From: Alliaria petiolata
Lineage: Eukaryota; Streptophyta; Magnoliopsida; Brassicales; Brassicaceae
DNA: 64,000 bases
Direction: 5' to 3'
Assembly: GCA_020283515.1 (NCBI GenBank)
Contig: JAHZTW010000004.1
Location: 60,872,359 to 60,936,358, forward strand
Position numbers and translations under genes: made by a program. The stretch's first letter is position 1, and each line of letters begins with the position of its first letter. Below the pieces are notes generated by a model. The model was not told the DNA's origin. It worked only from the letters and a program-made list of their open reading frames with translations, and made no database searches. Of the stretch, positions 33,101 to 43,992 are shown piece by piece.

Positions 33101-33755
33101 TCAATCATTTCCGACTTGGTTGGAAGAGTTGATATACGGTCCATCATTTGTTGCAACGGCGTATCCGATGTATTGTACTCGTGGATATGGTTTTAAGATT
33201 CTACGGGAAGGAATGTGCAGACCCACTTGTGATTATGGTATATCTTCACAATCTGGTGATACTGTATACTACGGTGTTTTACGTGAGATACTGGAAGTTC
33301 ACTACCCGGTAATGATTGATATGAGGTGCATTGTGTTTTCATGCGATTGGTATGATCCTTCTATCGGCCGCGGCGTACGACATGACGAATTTGGTGTTAC
33401 GACCGTCAATTCAAGAAGAAAACTTCAGAAATATGATCCATTCATCCTCGCTTCACAAGCAAACCAAGTCTCATATATTCGATATCCTCGAGTGCGGAAT
33501 AAGCAAGATCCTTGGATTACTGTTACCTCGATAAACCCCAGAGGAAGGATATATGGTGTCTCCGAAAATGATCCTTTGCAACAAAACGGATTGGGTTTCT
33601 TAGGTCCAATTGACCATTCACTTGAAGTTGATCTTGTGGTTGACTTCACCGAGCAAGGAGACGCTGAGATATATGAAGATTCTGAGGACGAGGTAGAAGA
33701 ATTTGAAGAAGATTCAGATTCAGGAGATTCAAATAGTTCTTCAGATTCAGAATAA
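30113..33755 (+). pseudogene. TNP2-like CACTA transposase with three 1-nt frameshifts
   Basis: Start ATG at 30113 (MSSSNRFDYFRSWMDKSLSD). Domains in order: Transpos_assoc (residues about 5-85, with CPCSKCGNHR), TNP2 transposase (about 250-600; YGFNPFGKHVRQYSLWPVIV, SCPYCQDNTNAF, HNLDVMHIEKNFFDN), DUF4218 (31980-32650; RLDAPSKQEFFDWF, LPREAALGGPVQYRWMYPFE) and DUF4216 (33078-33550; CDWYDPS). The tail is acidic. Introns fit at 32203-32292 and 32992-33077. Frame is lost near 31937, 31956 and 32359, each explained by one missing base in a short homopolymer. Otherwise no stop occurs. It cuts and pastes the CACTA ends when functional. If the deletions are sequencing errors the gene may be intact. 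Confidence 0.88.
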
Positions 33756-34220
33756 TATTTTCCCCTAAAATTTTACAAAAAAACTATATATTATTATGTT
33801 TAAAAAAATTCCCATATTTTTAAAAACTTTTATGTTTAAAAAAAAAAAATCTCATTTCTTTAAAAACCTTTATCTTTCTTATTTCTTGCAAAAACTTTAT
33901 GTTTAAAAAAAAAAAATCTCATTTCTTTAAAATTTTTTATCTTTCTCATTTCTTGCAAAAACTTTATGTTTTAAAAAAAAAATTTCTTTCTCACTTCTTT
34001 AAAAACCTTTATGTTTAAGACTTTAAAATTTTTTTTTTTTTAAATTTTCGTTACCCGTTATGTAAATAAAAATCGTTATGTAATCTGTAATTTGTTTTTT
34101 TTTTGTTTTGGAACAATTAGTTTTATATTTTCAACTTTTATTTTTAATTTCTATTTTATTTCCGATTATATATATTTTATTTTAAATTTTGATTTTCATT
34201 TTTTTTAATAAAATATTATA
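33756..34220. other. AT-rich 3' region of the CACTA element
   Basis: A near-tandem unit of about 60 bp (CTTTATGTTT plus A-run plus TCTCATTTCTTTAAAA) occurs four to five times between 33830 and 34030. No gene. Confidence 0.55.
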
Positions 34221-34224
34221 TTAT

Positions 34225-34640
34225 CCATCGGAATTCCGTCGGAAATCGTATCCGTCGGAATTTCGTCGGAAATTCGTATCCGTCGGAATTCCGTCGGTAA
34301 TTATTTCCGACGGATACGAATTTCCGACGGAATTCCGACGGATACGAATTCCGAAGAGCTTTCCGACGACTTTCCCGTCGTGCCTTCTCCGATAGAACAC
34401 TGTCGCAACCCCGTCGGAAAACCGTCGGAAACTAATTCCGTCGAAAATCCCGTCGGAAACTGATTCCGTCGGAAATAGTTTCCGTCGCAATCCCGTCGGA
34501 ATATTCCGACGGACATAAACCGTCGGAAATTTCTGACGGGATTGCGACGGAATTACGTTTTCCGACGATTTAGATGCGACGATCTATTTCCGTCGGAAAT
34601 GACCATTTTCGACGGATTTCCGACGGTTACGTCCGTCTGT
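34225..34640. repeat. CACTA right subterminal repeats
   Basis: A dense array of CCGTCGGAA and its complement, with several perfect palindromes TTCCGACGGAA/TTCCGTCGGAA, mirrors the left array. Confidence 0.8.
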
Positions 34641-35821
34641 ATTTGATTGTTTTCTTGTAGTGATGGTGATTGACTTCTCAGGTTCTTGGTATGGACCCTG
34701 TAAGATGATTTATGCTTGCGATTCATGACATGTCTGAAAAGCTCGATCATGTTGAATTCGTCAAATTGGATGTCGATGAGCTTCATGTAAGTATCTCTAT
34801 TAGAGTTTTTCTTAGTTGATCTTATTTTATCTATTGTAATGCTAATTTACCCTCTGTCAAAGTTTCAACTTTCTTTGTCTCTGGTATTCACTCATCACTA
34901 CGCTTGATCCATAAGTCATGATATTCTATTTATTGAGAAGAATTTAGATAGTTTTATGGTATTCTGATATTAGATAAGAGTTCGTTGAAATGAGCAAAAA
35001 AAATTTATGTCATGGGTATATACTATACCACCAAAGTTTCAAATTTGTTGTGTCTCTGACGTTTGTATCCCTTATTACTCTGATTGATCTCCATAGTTCA
35101 ATGTTTCTGTTTTGATAACGAAGAATATTTTGGTGTGGTTCATATGAAGATCAATTGAATTCTACGTATAACATCAGCATTGGTTGAAATGGGCTCATAT
35201 GAATTGAATTCTACATGCTTCTGTTTACACATTTATGGGATTCGTATTGAGAAGCAACTAAAACTTACTGCATCATGAATGTTTTCAGGATGTGGCTAAA
35301 GAATTTAACTTGAGAGCAACGCCGACCTTTGTGCTGGTGAAACGGGGTAAAGAAGTTGAGAGGAATGTTTGCAAACTTAAGGCACACTGAGCGTTCTTCA
35401 CCAATAGCCATATTGTGTAAACCCAATCATAAATGGTATGTTGTGGGGAGGGATTTGTATATACTATACTCTGTTGATTCCGCTATATAAGTGTGATGCA
35501 GCTATTGATTAAAATTATTTGTTGAAATGTTTAGACTCTACTTTAGTATGGTTTATGATACAAAAAAGTTTATATTTTTTCAGTTTGTGTCTCTACTCTT
35601 CATTGGGTCACCTGAGTTCTAAATTTGATAGTTAATACTGTCTTACTCAGGAGAAAAGTGATAACTGCAAAATATTTTTACCATGTTCTCTATTGTTATC
35701 CTTTAGGTATGATAAAACTCGATTTATTTGTCGATGTTGATCAAATAAAAATCATTGTTTACAATTCTCGAGAGAATACAATGATTTAATATGTTTTATG
35801 AGCTTTTGTGTTTGTGACCAG

Positions 35822-37213
35822 GATCAACAAGAGGAATAAGGTTTACACCTCAAGTCGTTGAAGTCAAATTTGGAGAGGTACTGATGTAGCAAATTTTTAG
35901 TCTTTAATGTCGAATTTGATGATTCTTTTCCTTTTTTTTGTGGTAACGTATTCTTATTTCTCCCTTTTCTATTTTATTGTTTTTTTAGATTTGGCTAATA
36001 TCTTTTATAGAGAAATAAATTGCTTTATATACCTTGATTATTGCTTTAATGATCCAATCAAACTCGGTTTATATTTCCTGTTGTTTGAATAGATTTGGCC
36101 TTTTGGTTTGATCTAAATTAATCGTATATTTTTTAGCTCAAACGTTGCAACTCATTTCACCATCCGTACGTGAACTCTTTGAATTTCAGGGTAAGACTCT
36201 AATACATATCAGCCCAAAAGAAGATGATCTGTGTGAATATGCTCTTGAAACTTCGCAACGAGGGCAAAGAAAATTCATTTAGGGGAGGACGAAACAAAGG
36301 TAATGGAATTAATAACTTGCATACCACATCAACGTACTTTAGAGTGTTACATTTTTTGATGGGCTAGAGATTCTTTTGATGCGTAGGAAGGACAAGAGGA
36401 AAAGGAGGCTGTGATGATGAGTCTGCAGAAGATGATGGAAAAGATAGAGCAAGAGTGTGAGACAGTGTTAAAAGAGATCAAATATCTAAACGAGACATTA
36501 GAGAAACTCTCTGGTAAGCGTCATGTTATCGAAGAAGAAGAAGAAGAGGATGAGATAAGAGAAGAGATTCAAGTTACTCCAAAGATACCGAGGAACAAGT
36601 CAAGGCGTGCTTCAGATGTTTTTCCTAGCTTCATGAGACCAACAGCAAGTAGCAACAGAAGGTTATCAGGGACAGATTTTAGCGTATTTTCCATTGGTCC
36701 ATGTTTTAGGTCTAGAAGGAACTCAATTATATCTGTCCGAGCTGAATCTGTATGTCTTCCGGTGAAGAAGAACGGGTTTGATTCCGTTTGTGACTCATCA
36801 TAGAGGATCGTATCGAAGTCGACTTGCGTCATGCGTATGAATACATCAGATGATGCTGCAACAGATTATAGTCAGGACATATCTGAATGTGATATTAAGC
36901 TGGTCGTGTCTGAGCAAAAGCCAAAAGCATTGGAGAGAGGCCTCGGATCTGCGAAAAAATCCGGTTCCAAGATCGGTATCGTTGAGAAAAACATTAACCA
37001 GTAAGTAGGAGGAACAGAGTTTCAAGGATTGACAGTTGGCTTCATTCGCAATTGGAAAACAGGAGTCACGTGCTTGACAAGAAACGATTTCTTGCAACTC
37101 CTCTCCCGGATAAACCGCCCAGTCTAAGCAGGGATAGGTCGTTGGAAAGGTCGGCTACTAAGAGATTTTCAGTTGAAAAAATCTCTGGCAATGAAATGTT
37201 TGGAAAAAAATGA
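35822..37213 (+). pseudogene. Captured coiled-coil gene fragment (kinesin-tail-like?)
   Basis: Three exon-like blocks with good splice sites: 35822-35877 (IRFTPQVVEVKFGE), 36190-36299 (GKTLIHISPKEDDLCEYALE) and 36387 onward. The third starts with a coiled coil (SLQKMMEKIEQECETVLKEI), an acidic run, then a Ser/Arg-rich tail (NKSRRASDVFPSFMRP) reaching LPDKPPSLSRD and a stop at about 37211. Stops or frame slips occur at 36279, 36801 and near 37000. The arrangement reminds me of the C-terminal tail of plant KIN-14 kinesins, but no motor motif is present and I am not sure. It lies in the same orientation as the other captured fragments. Confidence 0.45.
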
Positions 37214-38975
37214 AAGATATACAAGAGTCCAAAACAGAGGATGCAGTGATATAACATACATCGATGCAATGTATCTATTCTTCTGAAGCAAAAGATTAGA
37301 TTCTGGCCAAATACCCAAATCCTGACAATGTTGACGATGAACCTCTTTATCCTCTCCAAGTTTAGGATACGATGGACTTAGCCAACACATTGACAATGTA
37401 TGGGAGTCGTTCACAGTTCGGATTGGGAGCAAAATTTCTTGCTGTCAAGCAGGTTTTACAGGATGTAGCTCCACCATTGCTTAGAGCACAAGAAATCATT
37501 TGGTCAAACGCTTTTGTGTTTTTTCTTTCTTTCAGAGATTCCGTTTTTTGTTTCAGGAAAAGCTCATACGTTTATGCAGAAACTTCAGGTTTATTCTTCT
37601 GTGAAATTAACTTATATAATGGACCGGTTACTATCCTTTAAAGTTGTCAAGTTCACATTATATCAATTTGAGTACATAGAAGAAGATCTACATGAACTAA
37701 ACTAAACCTAGATGACGGGCAGAGAATCCACGTTCGTACTTCTTTCTTCTTGGTGGAGAGGTTTCAATAGGATCACGTTTTGGATCTGAGGCAGTTTAGT
37801 ACTACTGCATACATTTCTCTCTCTCTCTCTGATACTGAAGTTCAAGAAAGGTGCTGTGATCCTCCCAGATATATACACAAGTTTAGGAGGAGTGACTGCA
37901 AGTTAGTTCGAGTGGGTTCAGGTACGACATTCAAACCAAGACTGTAGGACATAACCCAATAGACCAAAACACTAAACTGATTTGTGTATTGTGTGCGAGT
38001 ACAGACCATTAAAGGATTCATGTTAATGGCGGAAGATTCGATGTATGACTTACATGACTCGCGGCTTCAGACTTAAAAGAGATGTGTAAGACTCACTCAT
38101 GTGATCTCTGTGGCTCAAGCTACCATTATCCGAGGCTGGGGATCATGAGACCCTCTTGGAAACTCAATAATATTAAGACTTCAATGCTTCTGTATTGTTT
38201 ATTTTGCTGTGCCATTTCATTCAATTTTAGGGTAAAACGAATTTGGTATTAATCGCAGTTGTAATCTTTTAAAATTTTCTATCAATGGGAGCTAATTTGA
38301 TGCAATTTTCTTACTCCATTGATTAAACCAAAGTATCGAAAACATAGAATCTTGGAAAACGATTGTCATTGGTAAAATAAATGGTACAAATTGAAAAAGG
38401 ATTAGAGGGAAGGAGAAAAATTTACCCTCTTCCTCGGCCTCTAGAAAGTTCACACAAATAATTAGCAACTCTCTGTACATTAAAACTATATTTAAAAAAA
38501 AAAAAAAAATCTCTGCAGATAAGAGTGATTATCTCTAATAGTTATAAACTGCAGTTAACCATAAGACTTGATAACTATATTATCAGCAGATAAATGCTGA
38601 CAACCAACTCCAATGTCCAAGTATCTTCTCTTGACCTATCTTCATAAAAGAGACTTTAAAACACAATGTGGTATTGTGTTAATTGCGTCAGTTACTTAAC
38701 AACATGTGAAACCATGTCCATCGTATTTTCATATTAAGTTCTGCAAAGTTTTGTCTCACTGGGGCAATCTTGACATAAAACAAACAGGAAATGGAGATAA
38801 ACATGCTAAAGTTAGTCAAGGAGAGGATTAACAACTTCTTATTTCGGTTAGGTTGTGTTGTTTCATGTAAGAGTCACAAGTAGGAAGAGACAACTCTTTG
38901 TGTTGTAGTGTTTGTTTGTTTTCTATATAAATCAATTTTGTCATCACATATAATTTAGAATAATTTTAAAATTAC
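37214..38975. other. Helitron interior without recognised genes
   Basis: GC content and short open stretches (for example 37372-37641, LGAKFLAVKQVLQDVAPPLL) suggest more captured gene DNA, but no protein is recognised. Confidence 0.4.
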
Positions 38976-38979
38976 AAAG

Positions 38980-39970
38980 AAAAGTACAAATAACAACAAA
39001 AAAAGGAAAAACTCAGAGAAGAAGAAAAAAGAAAAATGGAATATAAGAAAAACAAATTAGAAGAATAAAAGAAAACCCTGAGGTGAATAAAAGGGTAAGA
39101 TGGAGACGAAGCGAGCGTATAACATTGTGGTGACATTTTTGATCGAATCTTGATCAAGTTTCGGAGAATTGATTAAAGAAGCTAACCTCATAATATGGGA
39201 CGAAGACTTGGTGATGACCAAAGATTTTTTAAGAAACTTTAAATAAAACGATGCGTGATATACTAAAATATGAAAAAACGGTCGGTGGTAATATTGTCGT
39301 CTTTAAAGGAGACGTTAGACAGATCTTTCCGGTGATCCCTAATGATGGCAAGGTAAAAATTGTTCTGAATACTTTAAATTCATCGTTTCTTTGGTCTATG
39401 AAGAAGAAGGAAAAGCGGAATAAGTAGAAGGAAGAAGAAAAGGATAACAGTGTAAATAGATAACCGAATCAATGAAGAATAAGAAATGGAAGAGAAAGAC
39501 AAAAAAAAAAATCGAATGAGAAAAATAAAGAAGTTGGGGAAGACACAGACGATAAAGAAGAAGAAGAAGAAGGAAAAAAAATGAAGAAAAAAGAAGGAAG
39601 AATGCATAAAAATTCGAAAAAGAAAGAATATGAAGAAAATGAAGAAAGAATGCATACAAAAATCGAAAAAAGAACAAAGAAAAAGAATAAATACAAAAAA
39701 GAAGAAATATGAAGAAAGAAGGAGGAGAAAGAAAATGAAGAAAGAAGAAGAAAAATAAAGACTAAGAACACAGAAGAAACAACAAGAAATTAGAGAAAAG
39801 TGAGAAGAAAGAAGGAAGAAGAAAGACTAAGAACACAGAAGAAACAATAAGAAATTAGAGAAAAGTGAGAAGAAAGGAGGAAGAAGAAAGTAGAGACACA
39901 AAAATAGAAGAAATATAGAGAAAGGAGAAGAAGAAGAAAGAAGAAGAAGAGAAGGAAGAAAGACGGAGAA
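38980..39970 (+). repeat. Purine-rich (GA/GAA) low-complexity tract
   Basis: About 950 bp of strongly strand-biased GAA/GAAA sequence, interrupted at 39070-39400 by the helicase relic. A 79-bp near-duplicate starts AGACTAAGAACACAGAAGAAAC at about 39757 and 39826. The Phe/Ser-rich minus-strand ORFs here are artefacts of composition. Confidence 0.75.
39160..39410 (+). pseudogene. Helitron helicase (PIF1-like) relic
   Basis: Readable in shifting frames: ELIKEANLIIWDE (Walker B region), MTKDF, TMRDILKYEKTVGGNIVVF, GDVRQIFPVIP and GKVKIVLNTLNSSFLWS. These are consecutive motifs of the helicase half of the Helitron Rep/helicase protein. Several stops make it non-functional. Its plus orientation agrees with the element's 5' TC and 3' CTAG ends. 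The rolling-circle Rep domain is not found. Confidence 0.75.
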
Positions 39971-41059
39971 AATAAAAATTTTATGTTGTTTGTGTAATAA
40001 AATATTTTAATAGATAATATATGTTTATATTTTTAATGTGGAAATATTTTGATTATTATCTTGGGTTTTATTTAAATTTTTTGGACAAATTTGTTAATGG
40101 TTTCTTTTATGTTAATTGATTACTTAGTAAAAAATTTGTAGGATTTCCATGGAACATTTATAATCACCATATATTTTACTTATTTTATATATATGTTCTT
40201 GAATTATTAATAAAATAAAAATATTTAGAGATTGTTTTGTACAGATTGAATAACAAAATTTCGAATAGATTTTATTAACTTCATTATGAAAGAATTTGTA
40301 AATTATATGAAGGAAACCAAGTACCCTGCGCATTTGGTGATTAACATATAGGCTCTTTTGTGTTCTTTTGTTGTTGTTTTGTATTGTCGAAATCAAATCT
40401 AACATTTTTTATTCGATTCTTTAAGGGGTTAAATATCGAATGGATAAAAAAAAAATTATAGTTCATTTTTTAAATGAAATACGATAGTTCTGTTTTTTTT
40501 TAGTCGTTTTTTTTTGTTCTTTGATTTTAAACAATTGGCATGGGTGGGAATCTTAATACGACGTTCAGTTTCATTTTTTCGTAGACAACACCCCCAAATC
40601 CAGTTTTTGTTTTTTTGTTTGCTTTCGATGAAGTTTGTTCGATTTATGTTCTTTGTTTTTTCCTAGGTTTAATTCCGCTATTGTCGGGTCGTAAACTTAT
40701 GACGAGTAATTTGAGAAAAATAGAAACCCAAAAATAAAAGCAGTTATAATAATCATCATGGTATGGTCTGTTATGTTCTCTCTGTTTAGTTTTATATCTT
40801 TAATTTCTCGGAATAGTGATACGAAAAATGTATATAATATATAACATCAAAAGAATTAAAAGTTGTCAAGTTCACAGTGTATCGATTTAAGTACTGTTTG
40901 GCTTCAGTCGTCACCTATGAGATACTTCATTCACCAAGATGGAATATGTCATCGGGTATGCCCATCAGTTATTCCAGTTGGCTAATGGAAGAAACCATTG
41001 GTGAATAATCAGAAGAAGAGGAATAAATCAGAGAAGAAAAATCGTAAGAATATTAAATT
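39971..41059. other. AT-rich Helitron interior
   Basis: No gene seen. A block near 40860 (AAAGTTGTCAAGTTCACA) repeats one near 37640, showing internal duplication. Confidence 0.45.
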
Positions 41060-41094
41060 ATTCATGCCACGCAAAGCACGGACGGGCCATCTAG
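41060..41094 (+). repeat. Internal Helitron 3'-end-like sequence 1
   Basis: GCCACGCAAAGCACGG followed by ACGGGCCATCTAG resembles a Helitron terminal hairpin and CTAG end. The stem has decayed. Confidence 0.6.
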
Positions 41095-41439
41095 CGTTTA
41101 CCATCTTATGCATGCATATTTATTTAACATATTAAATGAAAAAGAGTTTATAGTACTTATTGTATTAGAATGATGACTTTATATTTTGGTGCATTGATTT
41201 TGCATGTGTTTTCTTGCGTTTTATATAGTTCAAAAACCTCATTATTTAGTAGAAATAGAAAAGAAAGAAGAAAAAAAGAAGAATTCAAAATATAAAGAAA
41301 AATGCGATTAATTTTTTTTTTATAAAAACGAGAAAGACAAAAATGTTGAAAAAAATGAAGATTTTGGAGAAAGTAAAGAATAATTGGAATAAAAAGACTG
41401 ATTAGTCAGAGAAGGAAACTGTAAGATTCTAAAATTATC

Positions 41440-41472
41440 CATCTCGCGCAAAGGCGCGGACTGGCCACCTAA
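41440..41472 (+). repeat. Internal Helitron 3'-end-like sequence 2
   Basis: CGCGCAAAGGCGCGG then ACTGGCCACCTAA; the stem is good but the terminus is CTAA. Sequence after it (41500-41620) repeats that after end 1 (41140-41260). Confidence 0.6.
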
Positions 41473-42154
41473 CGTTTATCGACATATTAATTGAAAGGAG
41501 AAATTTATTTATTAATAAAATGATTACTTTGTATTTTGGTTTATGGTTTTGCATGTGTTTTTTTACGCTATGAATAGTTCAAATTTCTCATTATTTAGTC
41601 GAAAGTTTTATTAAATTATTTTCAGATAATGTTAAGATATACAAACATAAATTTTGTTATACACGATTATAGTTATTATTAGTTACGCTTTGCATACAAA
41701 GAAGAAGAGAACAAATTCGAATAATTAGTTTCTTTGATGACAAGAAAAAGATTTATCTTCTTTGGGTTCAATCCTTCGTCGACCACTAATAAACTATAAA
41801 TCTCTTTGGCTCTTACTAACATTTGTAGATATCATTTTAAGTGTCGACGATTTACTTTGATTCCAACTCCGTTTTAGAAGAGGAAGAACATGATGATGGT
41901 GAAGATCAATATGCTTCTTCGTAAAAATAAATAATTACAACAAAAAAGGCGGTATGAAGTTTTATAAAAATTTAAAAAAGTGGTTTAGGGGCTTTTTATA
42001 ATAATCTTTACTTATTTTTTTATGTTTTTAAATTTTTAATAAAACAAAAATGTTTACAGATTGTTTAGTACAGATTGAATCACATAATTTAAAATAGATT
42101 TTTAGATCAATATTATCATAAAATCTATAACTTATATAATGGATAACCAGTAGT

Positions 42155-42182
42155 CCGCGCATTTGCGCGGGCACTCACCTAG
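42155..42182 (+). terminator. Helitron 3' terminal hairpin and CTAG
   Basis: A 6-bp perfect stem with four-base loop, 12 bases, then the CTAG border. This is the replication termination signal of the family. Confidence 0.9.
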
Positions 42183-43544
42183 TAATTGAATAAACAAGTT
42201 AATATATCTACAAAAATCTAGCCCATAATCTATAAACAAATTCTAATAAGCTAGCAATTTCAATAAAACCAATTCATGGTGCCTCGTTGATTGAAGAATA
42301 TTCAGCATTTATACGTTAAGGGGTCGAAGTTCAAATATTTAATTTATATTTGTGGTCCTATATACTCATTGCACTAGCGAAGAGTTTTGCGGGTGGCTAA
42401 TAACTGTTAACGTTTCTAGACTACTTGAGACTAATTATGGTTAAGTGATCAATCTGTTGTTGTGTATTTTTTGTTGTTACATGTAATGGGTTTACAATAT
42501 ACATGTTTTGGTTCCATAAAAGTGTAGCTATTTTGATTTCACACCCTTTTAATCATATCCTTTAACTTGTATCTGTATAACGTACATTTTGGTTATTTGA
42601 TTTTCAGTTGAGAGTTGAGACAATATTGGTAGCATGAAACTGGAAAATCAGTATGATGAGTTTGGCTCTTGCAAGATAAAATATATATAAAACGTTCTAC
42701 GATAACACATAAGTTTATAGTTGATTATACGATAACATATAATTTTGTAATGCGTGCGCATCTTGAATGAACAAAATAAACATCACATTTATTGCAAGAC
42801 TATGCACCATAAAAGAAAACAAAGTAGTAAACACTAAAAAAAGTATAGAACAGAAATTGTAATGCAAATAAATTTGTTTGAAACTGACAACATACATATA
42901 TAGATTTTCAAATCATTTTAAATGCACAAACTAATAGTGGCGATCCCATAAATTATTTTTACCAGGGTTAGAATATCAAAAAAAATATTTCATATAGGTG
43001 TATAAGGAGATTCGAATTTAGGTGAGGAGGTTCAATATAGCAAAATTACCAACTGTGCTCCTGTCTTTCCACTGATTTTGTATAAAAAAAAAATATTATC
43101 AAGATTTATGGTGGGTATGTGACATCCCGTTTTCCTTAGTAGGAACTACTAACATACTTTTAGTGTTCACGCCGGAATGGTTGTTTTTGATGATGTTATT
43201 TTGGTTTGGTCCTCATGGATATAGCATAAGCATGGAATAATGCTTCACGGTACTCGGTTAAGAAAACAGAGAGCGAGCAGAAGTAGAGTCAAATTCCTAA
43301 ATGTGGCCTATTAGATTCTTTTGTGCGTGATGAGATTCAAGAGAATGAAACGAACATAGATAGGGAAATATTATGGAAGCACATTTGTCAAAAGCCCATC
43401 AAATACAAAAATTATAAATAGAAAAAACACGTGAAAGCTAATTTATTTTATTTAGGAGTCGCTCATGCAGTGCAACTATACGTTTCTTCTCTTCTTTAGC
43501 TCAAAGGTGTCCATTGTTTCCGATTCCGCCTCCTAAGCCTTTGC

Positions 43545-43925
43545 CTATTCCCCACCGAAGCCACCGCCTTTTCCAAAGCCATCTCCAAAACCGCCGCCTT
43601 TGCCTATTCCTCCACCAAAGCCACCACCTTTACCAAAACCACCGTCTAAGTCATTTCCGATTCCGCCTCCAAGGCCTTTGCCTCTACCTCCACCAAAGCC
43701 ACCAACACCACCGCCGAAGCCTAAGCTATTTCCGATTCCGCCTCCGAAGCCTTTGCCTATACCTCCACCAAGACCGCCTCCAAAGCCCTTTCCACCTCCA
43801 AAGAAGGTATTCTTCTCTTCATCTTTGCCAAAACTCACACCCTCTCTCGCAGCCACATTATTCACCACAAAAACATTTAACCATAACAAAACTAAGAGAC
43901 CATCCACATTTACGAGACGCCCCAT
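43545..43925 (-). CDS. Glycine-rich secreted protein, copy C (best preserved)
   Basis: 126 codons. The signal peptide (MGRLVNVDGLLVLLWLNVFV..NNVAA) is followed by REGVSFGKDEEKNTFFGGG and about 90 residues of GGGIGKGFGGGIGNSLGFGG-type repeats. A one-base loss near 43556 (CC-CCA instead of CCT CCA) shifts the last codons to GGE-stop and drops about 17 residues ending GNNGH. It is the longest copy, probably an apoplastic or cell-wall protein. TATA box at 43983-43990 (minus strand). Confidence 0.72.
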   Translation of the reverse strand: MGRLVNVDGLLVLLWLNVFVVNNVAAREGVSFGKDEEKNTFFGGGKGFGGGLGGGIGKGFGGGIGNSLGFGGGVGGFGGGRGKGLGGGIGNDLDGGFGKGGGFGGGIGKGGGFGDGFGKGGGFGGE

Positions 43926-43981
43926 ATCTTTGGTGATTTTGATTTTGCAGTTTGATGAGCATAACCATCAACATTACACAC

Positions 43982-43992
43982 GTTTATATAGC
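43982..43992 (-). promoter_or_regulatory. TATA box of GRP copy C
   Basis: CTATATAAACG on the minus strand about 60 bases before the ATG. Confidence 0.7.

Larger units (their letters stand above)
29667..34662 (+). mobile_element. CACTA (En/Spm) transposon, 4,996 bp
   Basis: Terminal inverted repeats begin CACTACAAGAAAAC and end GTTTTCTTGTAGTG. The 3-bp target duplication ATG is intact (29664-29666, 34663-34665). Subterminal arrays of TTCCGACGGAA/TTCCGTCGGAA words flank a TNP2-type transposase gene. It inserted into the thioredoxin fragment within the Helitron. Intact ends and TSD suggest fairly recent insertion. Confidence 0.95.
29424..35390 (+). pseudogene. Thioredoxin h (TRX h2-like) pseudogene split by a CACTA element
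   Basis: Exon 1 (from 29424) has the N-terminal extension of TRX h2-type proteins (MSSASSNVFGSS, VGEPEASGA, LNEINEFSKL) with an early stop and frame slips. Exon 2 resumes after the transposon at 34663 (VIDFSGSWYGPCKM) and ends at a donor at 34787. It includes a frameshift before FVKLDVDELH. Exon 3 (35289-35390) is clean: DVAKEFNLRATPTFVLVKRG with the cis-Pro loop, then an early stop. The redox motif is WYGPC instead of WCGPC, losing the nucleophilic cysteine, so a product could not act as a disulfide reductase. Confidence 0.8.
24669..42182 (+). mobile_element. 17.5-kb chimeric Helitron
   Basis: It starts TCTATACTATTATTTGCAAA and ends with the hairpin CCGCGCATTTGCGCGG (42155-42170), then GCACTCACCTAG. 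TC start, CTAG end, terminal hairpin about 12 bases before the end, and insertion between A and T are diagnostic of Helitrons. No target duplication is present, as expected. Unit D keeps the empty site (46911-46960), where CAGTA and TAATTGAATAAACAAG are contiguous; here they are split exactly at A24668 and T42183. Inside are several gene fragments in plus orientation, two MITEs, a CACTA transposon and a decayed Helitron helicase. Helitrons move by rolling-circle replication and often capture genes. Confidence 0.93.

Noticed and set aside
39380..39771. Several overlapping minus-strand ORFs of about 90-100 codons rich in Phe, Ser and Leu
   Set aside because: They are translations of the GA-rich tract's pyrimidine strand in all three frames. 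There are no domains and no codon structure.
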